Source: Lewinellaceae bacterium
Lineage (GTDB): Bacteria; Bacteroidota; Bacteroidia; Chitinophagales; Saprospiraceae
Assembly (NCBI GenBank): GCA_020636375.1
Contig: JACJXZ010000001.1
Coordinates: 62,001 to 126,000, forward strand
DNA length: 64,000 nt
Direction: 5' to 3'
Shown here: positions 16,896 through 23,873 of the stretch, in pieces
Position numbering within the stretch: the stretch's first letter is position 1
Layout of the letters: each line of letters opens with the position of its first letter
Position numbers and translations under genes: made by a program
Notes under the pieces: model-generated
Database searches by the model: none
What the model was told of the DNA's origin: nothing
The model's input: the letters and a program-made list of their open reading frames with translations, nothing else

Positions 16896-19800
16896 CTAGA
16901 AGCTAACTGCCCTGGCAAGACGAAAACCGTAGCTACTGTAGTCGCTGATCGGGCTGCGGTTGCCGCGAAAGGAACAGCGCGCGTAGCTCGCATTGAGGCT
17001 CCAGGAGCCGCCCCGAAGAACCCGGAGCCGGCCGATTTCCGGATTATGTTCTTTGGGTCCGATGTAATCAATTATCAAGCTATCGGGATAGTTGTTATAC
17101 CAATCCCAGCACCATTCCCAAACATTGCCGCTCATATCGTATAAGCCCAGGCTATTGCGCCTTTTTTCCTCTACAGGCTGTGTCCGGCTGTTGCTATTTG
17201 AGCTATACCATCCAACCAGGTCTAATGTATCACTGCCACTATATATATACTTTTGTTCTGGCCTACCACCTTTGGCGGCATACTCCCACTCGGCTTCCGT
17301 AGGCAGGCGGTAGCCATCGGCGTTCCAATTGATGCTGTCCGGGTCCTGCCAGTCAATCTCTCCTTCCCGATCCCCTAGATCGTTAGGTTTTTCCGGGATT
17401 TCCAATTTGTATATCTCCTCTTTGCCTTGTTGCCCGCTCAGCCAATTGGCATACGGAAGAGTTTCGTACCAGGAAACATAGACAACCGGCCGGGCGCCGT
17501 CGATGCCCCAGCCTGCATAGATGAATTCATTAATATCAATACCTTCCGCCTCACAGTAGATACTGAACTGCCAGAGGGTAGTTTCCGTGGCAGCTATTTC
17601 AAAATCACCAACCTCCGTTGGATGTAAGGTTTCATCTGACTGACAGTTGACATCGACAGTCGAATCACAGCCCATTTTAAATTGCCCACCTTTAATGGGA
17701 ACCATGGTAGGATAATACCGCTTCTCCAGTTCTTCAAACCGGCCCGGCGCCAGGCCTTGCAGGGCATTTCGCAAAATACGCAACGAGTCTTTGGCGGCGC
17801 TCTGCCGTATGTTGATGTTCCATGCTTTCCCGTACAAACGAGCGGTTTTCTGCGCCAGGCGCCGTCCCTCCTCAAAGCGGTGGCTTTCCACCCGGTGGTA
17901 AGCCATTTCCATCAGGGCGGGGGCTACTTCGCGGGGCTTGACGCCCAGCCCGGCGGCATCGAGGATAGCCTTCAGGGCGGCATCGTAATTGAGCGTACGG
18001 ATATGGTTTTCGGCCTCCCGCAGTAGGCTGGCCAGGGCATTGGCAAGGGCCAGATTGGCCCGTTCCGTTTCATTTGAAGCAATTTCATACAATGAATCAG
18101 CTCGGTCGCGGGCAGCCAAGGCTGCTCCAGCTGAATCCTGGGCGACAAGTTTAGCATCTTCCGCCTCCAAACGTAAGCCTTCAGCTCGTTCTTTCTCTTT
18201 TGTTGCTTCTGATGCACTCTTTGCCGCTTTGGCCTCCGCCTGGCTGGTGCGCACCCAGGAAACCCCGGCAAATACCGCCAGCAAAATAGCCAGAAGAGAA
18301 ATAACAGCCGCAATCCGCGTCCTCCGCCTTGCCTGCCGCGCATTGGCCGCAGCTTTCTCCGCATTCTCTTCCGCTTGCTGCCGGGACGCTTCCGCCTGCT
18401 CCTTAGCCGCTTTAGCCTGTATAGCATTGTGCTCCGCCTGCTGTTTCGCCACTTCCGCCTGCTCCTTGGCCGTTTCCGCCTCCCCCCTCAGCCTCCTTTC
18501 CTTCTCCAGCTCCGCCTGCTGCTTTTGCCGATCCGCCTCTTCTATTGCGTCATTAAACGCATAGCTCTCCCGCACAAAGCCCTCCAGGTGGGGTTCCATC
18601 TGCAGCCGCTCCAGGAAGGGTTCGATACTCAGCAGCTGCTTGCGCGAGAGGAACTCGCCGGTGCGCTGCCACTCCAGGAAGCTGCCCGCCAGGCGCACCT
18701 TCACCTCGTTGAGCTGCCGCTGTTCGTCGGTGCGCTGCTCGTCGATCAGGGCGGCCAGGCTGTCGTGCGCCAGCTCGTAGCTGCCTTCCCGCACCCGCAG
18801 GATGCGGCTTTGCTCCAGCGCTTTGAGGCAGTCGCTGAGCAGGGGGTTGGCCAGGGGAAACTTCTCCAGCAGGCGCTCGGGTAAAACGAAATGCTCGCCC
18901 TCCCGTTCGAAAGGAATAGGCCGCTTGGTGCCCTCCTCGGTGACGAACACATCGAGCACGTCGCGGATGGTGTGCTCTTCGATGGCGGCGGCCGGGTATT
19001 TTTCTTTCAGCTTCTGGGTGATGGCGCCCTTTTGGCCTTCGAGGAAGCGGGGGAAGACTTCGGCCATGGTGCCGAAGGACTGGATTTCCTGGCGGGTGAA
19101 CTCTAAAGGAGGATGGGGAGAGGAGGAGAGAGGGAGACTTGGAGAGGACGGCGGACCTCCCCCGCTCTCCCCGTCTCCCGCTCTCCCCGTCTCCTTATCT
19201 CCATAAGTGCGCTCATAGTCCTCCCGGTAGAGCTGGTCGAGGTAGACCTGGAGGTAGGGCAGTTGGATGCCCGACTTTTTCATGCTCACATTCTCGACGA
19301 TCTCCTCCAGGCGGGCCTCGGCGGGGGCTTCCAGGCCGATATTGAAAGCAGCGAAAGAAGAGCGCAGTACCTCCTGCACCCGCAGCTTGTTCATCGGCTC
19401 CACGCGCAGCTTGAAGTCGAACAAGCGGGGGAGGGCCTTTTCCAGTTGGTAGAGCTCGCCCAGGTATTCCTCGCGGATGATGAAGATCGCCTTGCAGGAG
19501 AGGTCCTGGCTCAGCAGTTCCTGGATATCGCGGGCAAACCGCTCCTGCTCCTCGAAGCTGCCCAGGATGAAGAGTTCTTCGAACTGGTCGAAGATGAGGT
19601 AGACCGGGCTGAGGAATACGTCGAGGATATCCTCCACCAGTTCCACCAGCGGCACATCCGGCTGCGGGTCCTCCTTCAGCGCCGCAAACAGGGGGCGGCG
19701 CAGGGAAACATTGATGTCCTCCCCCTTGCGGATGAAGAAGGGATACCACTGCGGGCCGTCGAAGCGCCCCGCCAGGCCGCACTGGATGAGGCTGGTCTTA

Positions 19801-19943
19801 CCCGTACCCGAATACCCATAGACCAGCGCCAGGTTGGTCTGGTACACCATGCGGTAGAGCGTGTCGATCTCCTTATCGCGGCCGAAGAAAACGTCCTTAT
19901 CCGCCAGTTCGAAGGGGTCGAGGAATTTAAAAGGGCTGTTCAT
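16896..19943 (-). CDS. nSTAND NTPase fused to a hypervariable FGE (C-type-lectin-like) domain, DGR target (operon B)
   Basis: A 1015-residue protein. Walker A GYSGTGKTS (residues 43-51), Walker B VYLIFDQFEELF (Asp119), and STAND helical and winged-helix regions to about 480. A long coiled coil rich in KEQAEVAKQQAE precedes a TM helix (about 550-572, IAAVISLLAILLAVFAGVSW), a second coiled coil follows, and an FGE-sulfatase/SUMF1-type domain runs from about 745 to the end (MVPIKGGQFKMG, YRLPTEAEWEYAAKGG, DMSGNVWEWCWDWY, RVLRGGSW). The FGE fold here serves as a binding scaffold; its last 35 residues are the DGR variable repeat. Presumed role: membrane-anchored sensor whose ligand range is diversified and which controls the CHAT protease encoded upstream (ATGA overlap at 19940-19943). 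No stop or shift is seen. Confidence 0.95.
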   Translation of the reverse strand: MNSPFKFLDPFELADKDVFFGRDKEIDTLYRMVYQTNLALVYGYSGTGKTSLIQCGLAGRFDGPQWYPFFIRKGEDINVSLRRPLFAALKEDPQPDVPLVELVEDILDVFLSPVYLIFDQFEELFILGSFEEQERFARDIQELLSQDLSCKAIFIIREEYLGELYQLEKALPRLFDFKLRVEPMNKLRVQEVLRSSFAAFNIGLEAPAEARLEEIVENVSMKKSGIQLPYLQVYLDQLYREDYERTYGDKETGRAGDGESGGGPPSSPSLPLSSSPHPPLEFTRQEIQSFGTMAEVFPRFLEGQKGAITQKLKEKYPAAAIEEHTIRDVLDVFVTEEGTKRPIPFEREGEHFVLPERLLEKFPLANPLLSDCLKALEQSRILRVREGSYELAHDSLAALIDEQRTDEQRQLNEVKVRLAGSFLEWQRTGEFLSRKQLLSIEPFLERLQMEPHLEGFVRESYAFNDAIEEADRQKQQAELEKERRLRGEAETAKEQAEVAKQQAEHNAIQAKAAKEQAEASRQQAEENAEKAAANARQARRRTRIAAVISLLAILLAVFAGVSWVRTSQAEAKAAKSASEATKEKERAEGLRLEAEDAKLVAQDSAGAALAARDRADSLYEIASNETERANLALANALASLLREAENHIRTLNYDAALKAILDAAGLGVKPREVAPALMEMAYHRVESHRFEEGRRLAQKTARLYGKAWNINIRQSAAKDSLRILRNALQGLAPGRFEELEKRYYPTMVPIKGGQFKMGCDSTVDVNCQSDETLHPTEVGDFEIAATETTLWQFSIYCEAEGIDINEFIYAGWGIDGARPVVYVSWYETLPYANWLSGQQGKEEIYKLEIPEKPNDLGDREGEIDWQDPDSINWNADGYRLPTEAEWEYAAKGGRPEQKYIYSGSDTLDLVGWYSSNSNSRTQPVEEKRRNSLGLYDMSGNVWEWCWDWYNNYPDSLIIDYIGPKEHNPEIGRLRVLRGGSWSLNASYARCSFRGNRSPISDYSSYGFRLARAVSF
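16914..17003 (-). other. DGR variable repeat (VR) in the NTPase-FGE gene
   Basis: It encodes residues 981-1010 of the target protein (WSLNASYARCSFRGNRSPIS then DYSSYGFRLA). Against the template repeat, AAC/AAT codons have become AGC, CTC, TAC, TTT, GGC, CGC and ATC, always at template adenines. The shared end GGTTTTCGTCTTGCC acts as the likely initiation site of mutagenic homing. The changed residues sit in the C-terminal ligand face of the FGE/C-type-lectin fold. Confidence 0.97.
19105..19205 (-). repeat. In-frame simple repeat inside the NTPase-FGE gene
   Basis: The plus strand has GGATGGGGAGAGGAGGAGAG followed by the inverse-type CTCCCCGTCTCCCGCTCTCC. It is translated as GDKETGRAGDGESGGGPPSS. 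It occupies the same interdomain linker (just before the LEFTRQEI motif) as the unrelated repeat in the paralogue (9994-10134). Confidence 0.75.
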
Positions 19944-21766
19944 AAGGCGGCGGCTTGGACGAGGTTACGAAAATCGTCGAACTGCTCCCACACATCCAGG
20001 AGCGCCGTTTCCTCCGCATCCTCCGTCTCCCGGTTCCAGATCTCGAGCAAGCGGTCCTCCGGCTTGTAAGTATGTTTAAAGCAATAAGCGCCGTTCGCCT
20101 CCCGGAAATGATGGAAATAATGCAACTTGATCTCGCTGGCCTTCTTCACATAAGCATTCTCATCGATCACGAAGGGCGTCAGGTTGAGGAAGCTGGCCTT
20201 GCCGCTCAGTTCCTGTTCCTTCATCAGCAGCACCGACTCATTATCCAGGAAATCATCCAGTTCCTCCACCACCTCGTCCGGCGCGCCGATGTCCTTTTTC
20301 GCCAGGTGCACCACCCGGTGCACGAAGCTGGGCGTGCGGAACAAGCGGTTGCGCAGCACGTCGATGTTGCGGACGGAGACGAGCGCGTAAGTAGCCAGGA
20401 AGCTCAGCTGGCTGAGAATCTCGGTGAGCATCTCTTCGGCCTCGATGCACTCCCGGGTGATTTCGGGCAGGGGGAGGCCTTTGAGGTTGGGGAGGCGTTG
20501 TTTTTTGAGTTCGAGGGCGACCCCAGCCCCCCCTAGCCTCCCGGCATCACGCCGGGACAGGCTCCCCGAAGGGGGGGAGTTTCCCAGGGTGAACTCCGCC
20601 AGTTCGGGCATAAAGAGGGGGGTGTTGTTTTGGTTCAGGACATCGATGGCCGCTTCCATCATGGGGAAATAGGCCAGGCGGAGGCGGGTTTCGTGGGGTG
20701 CAGACAAGAAATCAGCTACCTTTTGAGCCTGTTCGCGGCTTATCTGCACATTGACATTTTCATTAGCCAGGAGGTCGTACAATTGCGCGAGCAAGATAAA
20801 GGCCGGCAGCTCCATAGCGATGTTGTACGTATGGAGCAATTGCTTCAGGCGGTCGAAAGAAAAAGAATCGTAGAACGTCTGCTTATCATCCCGGTTCGGA
20901 GCAGTCAGCCGTTCAATTTGTTCGCTGATCGGCAGCGGCAAGCACTTGAGGATGACGTTGCGCTTATCCGTGTCGCTGCTTTTAATGCGCCTTCGAATCC
21001 GGCTGGGCCTATCGCTGTGCGTGCCCTCCATCAACGCTTTAGCCCCGGCGTCGAAGGCCGTGAGGCTATTGAGGAGGCCTTTCAGCAAGAACTGGTTAGG
21101 CTCCACCTCCTGCGCCTCCGTGCGGATGAGCAGAGATGGCAGTTTCCACTGCAACAAATCCTCGCCCCCCTCCGGCGCCTGCAGCAGCCAAACCCCTTCC
21201 GATTCCTCCACCCCGGTAGCCAGCTGGCGCGAAGCGCGGATGAGTTCGGGATTTCGAGCTTCCGTTTTCGCGGCCGCCAGCCCCATATCGAAAGCCTCCT
21301 GCACCGTAGCGTACTGTTCGCTCATCGCCTGGAAAAAAGAGATAGAAAACTGCGTAGCCGCGAAGTCGTCCACCGGCGCGCTGGTGGCGATGACCACGGG
21401 TTTGTTCGGCAAGTTCAGCAACCTTCGAACCTGTCCGGCGGTGGAGCAGCCATTGAGCACCACCAGTTTCAGCTGGGGGCACTGGCCCAGCAGTTCAGCG
21501 ATGCCTTCCGCCTGCGCCGCCTGGCCGCCCATGAAGAGGCTATCGCGCCCGGCATGGCCGCTGAACAGGAAGAGGGAGAGGCTGTCCCGGAAGCGGCCGA
21601 TGTACTCCGCCACCTTGCCCACGCTGATATTGGATTCGCGGTGGATAGCGAAGTGGTTTTTGGCCGCCCGGATGGAGAGAAAGCGGTTGACTTCCTGATC
21701 CTCCTGGGATAAGGTAGGCAGGGGAGCGGTGGGGGAGTTGGCGAAAGAGAGGAAGAGCAGTGGCAT
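19940..21766 (-). CDS. CHAT-domain caspase-like protease (operon B)
   Basis: A 608-residue protein. I chose the start at 21766 (MPLLFLSFANSPTAPLPTLS) because it aligns exactly with the paralogue's start; the frame is open 13 codons further up. Catalytic His71 lies in FLFSGHAGRD and Cys107 in LVVLNGCSTAG, at identical positions to the operon A protease. The C-terminal helical region (LVSVRNIDVLRNRLF, FLNLTPFVIDENAYVKK) is shared with the paralogue. A REP-type repeat is translated in frame at 20512-20598. The promoter block is 40-70 bp upstream. The stop overlaps the NTPase start. It is probably an active effector protease. Confidence 0.9.
   Translation of the reverse strand: MPLLFLSFANSPTAPLPTLSQEDQEVNRFLSIRAAKNHFAIHRESNISVGKVAEYIGRFRDSLSLFLFSGHAGRDSLFMGGQAAQAEGIAELLGQCPQLKLVVLNGCSTAGQVRRLLNLPNKPVVIATSAPVDDFAATQFSISFFQAMSEQYATVQEAFDMGLAAAKTEARNPELIRASRQLATGVEESEGVWLLQAPEGGEDLLQWKLPSLLIRTEAQEVEPNQFLLKGLLNSLTAFDAGAKALMEGTHSDRPSRIRRRIKSSDTDKRNVILKCLPLPISEQIERLTAPNRDDKQTFYDSFSFDRLKQLLHTYNIAMELPAFILLAQLYDLLANENVNVQISREQAQKVADFLSAPHETRLRLAYFPMMEAAIDVLNQNNTPLFMPELAEFTLGNSPPSGSLSRRDAGRLGGAGVALELKKQRLPNLKGLPLPEITRECIEAEEMLTEILSQLSFLATYALVSVRNIDVLRNRLFRTPSFVHRVVHLAKKDIGAPDEVVEELDDFLDNESVLLMKEQELSGKASFLNLTPFVIDENAYVKKASEIKLHYFHHFREANGAYCFKHTYKPEDRLLEIWNRETEDAEETALLDVWEQFDDFRNLVQAAAL
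20512..20598 (-). repeat. REP-type repeat translated inside the CHAT gene
   Basis: The segment encodes TLGNSPPSGSLSRRDAGRLG plus GAG and contains CTCCCGGCATCACGCCGGGA, a palindrome typical of intergenic repeats. The operon A paralogue has no such insert. The frame is preserved. Confidence 0.7.
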
Positions 21767-21806
21767 TGTATTTTGGGTTAGTGTTTTATCTGGCCGGTTG
21801 CGCAAT

Positions 21807-21836
21807 AAAAATAGTAAAATTCGGCGGTTTCCAAAG
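21807..21836 (-). promoter_or_regulatory. Promoter of CHAT-STAND operon B
   Basis: On the minus strand TTTG (21836-21833), an 18-nt spacer and TATTTTTA (21814-21807), giving a leader of about 35 nt before the ATG at 21766. The block GGAAACC.CCGAATTTT between the boxes is shared with the operon A promoter. Confidence 0.7.
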
Positions 21837-21987
21837 GGCGCCGCGGCATCGTGCGCGGATGGCTGCCTGAAAATCCAGCTATCTCCTCATTTCGTCATTG
21901 TTGTACGTCAGTTGGCGCGGGAAGTTGCTGAGGGAACATTGGGAAAGGAGCCTGTCCATCAAGCGGGCAAGCTCCAACTGGTAGCCC

Positions 21988-22728
21988 TCAAATATTATTA
22001 ATCCTCCCAACGATTCGTTTTCGGTATTTGAAAGACTCTTTTTCTACCGTTCGGTGAAAGAATTTGTTGAATTCCTCTCTGTCGTTCAACCTGGCTTTTT
22101 CATAATTTTGAAATCGGCGAACCAGCATATAGAAAGCCGTTTCGGGATTGTTTTCATACCTCAGGCAGGCCAGGCGTGCAAAAAGGTAATAATTTTCTTC
22201 CTTTTCCTTTTTAATGCACGAAAGCATATCCAGGGCAATATCCAAACTATGTGGCTCAAAAACAGGAGACTCTGGATATTTGTACTCGATGAGGCTAAGT
22301 GCCAGGCATTTAATAGCGTGTTCTGGTTTGTAGAGCCGGCAATCTTGTAAAGTTGCCGGGATAGCGCCTGAAGAAACGCTCCATCCCGCCTTTTCTATAT
22401 TCGGCCCCAAATCCTCCTTCGATTTAAAAAAAGAAAACAGCTGGCCGTTGGTTATCGGCATAGCATTTTGAGGGGCTATGCTGCGTGTGCTGCCTCTGTA
22501 GGCATGAATAACATTTGATCTTTTATTGACAACTATCCTGGGGCGCTTCTCCGGATCGCCAAAACTTTCGAGCAGGTGAAAAATCCGCCCTGTCGGCCTT
22601 GTGAAAAAAGGAGTTCCCAGAAGCGGGTAACACATGAAAAAAGACAAGGAAGCGCCTAAAAACGAACGGCGGCCAACTTGGCCGGAGGGCTTGTTTTTAG
22701 TTGAAATGGGTTTGTCATTGGAGTACAT
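21988..22728 (-). CDS. Hypothetical protein with twin-arginine-like N-terminus
   Basis: A 246-residue protein I do not recognise. The N-terminus has GRRSFLGASLSFFMCYPLLG, which resembles a Tat signal (RR followed by a hydrophobic stretch), so export is possible. The rest is mixed, with helical repeats towards the end (YYLFARLACLRYENNPETAF). It lies 220 bp upstream of the CHAT operon B start on the same strand and downstream of the response regulator, so it could be co-regulated with either, but no overlap links them. Confidence 0.65.
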   Translation of the reverse strand: MYSNDKPISTKNKPSGQVGRRSFLGASLSFFMCYPLLGTPFFTRPTGRIFHLLESFGDPEKRPRIVVNKRSNVIHAYRGSTRSIAPQNAMPITNGQLFSFFKSKEDLGPNIEKAGWSVSSGAIPATLQDCRLYKPEHAIKCLALSLIEYKYPESPVFEPHSLDIALDMLSCIKKEKEENYYLFARLACLRYENNPETAFYMLVRRFQNYEKARLNDREEFNKFFHRTVEKESFKYRKRIVGRINNI

Positions 22729-22797
22729 AGGTTGAGTTTTAGATGACGTTTTGTTTTGTTAATGTATCGGATCAGAAAAAGGTTACAATCTATCCCT

Positions 22798-23427
22798 TCA
22801 CGGCTCAATAAACCCCAGGCGGATTGCCTTGCGCGTCAATTTCGGCGTAGACTCCACCCCGAATTTGTGGCGCAGGTTTTCCAGGTGCGTATCCACGGTA
22901 AAGACCTTGATCTTAAGCCGGCCGGCGATCTCTTCCCTGGACAAGTCGGACAAGTCGAGCACTTCCCGTTCCCGTTTCGTGAGCCGGATGTCTTCCTCCT
23001 GCCAAGGTTGGGATTTCTGTTCCCAGGTGTTCATGGGCGGGAAGGGGCGGTTTTGGGCCTTCATGATGCTGCGGATGGCGTTTAGGAGGGCCTCCCCTCC
23101 GCTGTTTTTGATGACGTAGCCATTGGCGCCCATGCGGTGCAGGTTGTAGATGAAGTCGCCCTCGTTGTGGTAGGTCAGGATGAGGGTGCGCAGCCCGGGA
23201 TATTCCTTGCGCACCTTTTTCATCACCTCGACCCCATTCACATTGGGCATTTCCAGGTCGAGGATCAGCAGGTCGGCGTGGGGGTTTTGCCGCAGCAGTT
23301 CGATGGCCTCCAAGCCATCGGCCGCTTCCCCGAGGATGTGCATATCCGGCTCCTGGCCCAGGATAAAGCGTACCCCTTCGGCGAACATCTTATGGTCATC
23401 AGCAAGGATGATGTTAAACTTTTCCAT
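22798..23427 (-). CDS. NarL/FixJ-type response regulator
   Basis: A 209-residue protein. Receiver domain with acidic pair Asp10/Asp11, phospho-acceptor Asp57 in LLILDLEMP, Thr/Lys switch residues in LILTYHNEGD and YVIKN. C-terminal LuxR-type HTH (LTKREREVLDLSDLSREEIA, VDTHLENLRHKFGV). It is the natural partner of the histidine kinase at 23874-25976, which lies upstream on the same strand; a repeat element of about 410 bp now separates the two genes. DNA target unknown. Confidence 0.92.
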   Translation of the reverse strand: MEKFNIILADDHKMFAEGVRFILGQEPDMHILGEAADGLEAIELLRQNPHADLLILDLEMPNVNGVEVMKKVRKEYPGLRTLILTYHNEGDFIYNLHRMGANGYVIKNSGGEALLNAIRSIMKAQNRPFPPMNTWEQKSQPWQEEDIRLTKREREVLDLSDLSREEIAGRLKIKVFTVDTHLENLRHKFGVESTPKLTRKAIRLGFIEP

Positions 23428-23460
23428 GATCTAGGTTTTTTTTTCAAAGGAGTTTTAATT

Positions 23461-23871
23461 CTACTTTGTTAACATAGAAATTAACCGCAGGGGCCGCAGG
23501 GCCGCAGAGGTGCGCAGAGAATGCACACCTCCTCTGCGGCTCTCCGCGTACTCATATGTTTGTAAAACCGCAGTGAGCGCAGAGGACCGCAGAGAAGAGT
23601 ATAGCAGCTCCGCTGCGCAAGCAGCATGCTGTATAGGCAACGCCCCCGGAGATGACACACGCCGCTTTTCCTCAGTGGCGCTCTGCGCCCTTCCGAAACG
23701 AGTTCGGAACAGGTCCTGCGGTTAAAAAACACAGGAGGCGCGGAGCGCCGCAGGGAAAGACAGCGTACCTCTGCGGTTTAATTTCCTGGGTACGCAGAGG
23801 GGCCATTCAACTGCTCACCAGCAGTTGAATGGCAAATCAACTGCGGCCTCTGTGTTAAGTTAACAAAGTAG
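23461..23871. mobile_element. Composite palindromic element between kinase and regulator
   Basis: CTACTTTGTTAAC at 23461-23473 is repeated in inverse at 23859-23871. The interior is packed with CGCAGAGG-type units in both orientations and a perfect hairpin CCATTCAACTGCT with AGCAGTTGAATGG. No ORF. It probably inserted into the two-component operon. Confidence 0.6.
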
Positions 23872-23873
23872 TA

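Noticed and set aside
16896..19943. FGE domain as a true formylglycine-generating enzyme
   Set aside because: It is fused to a STAND NTPase and its C-terminal face is the DGR variable repeat; such domains serve as binding scaffolds. No sulfatase lies nearby.
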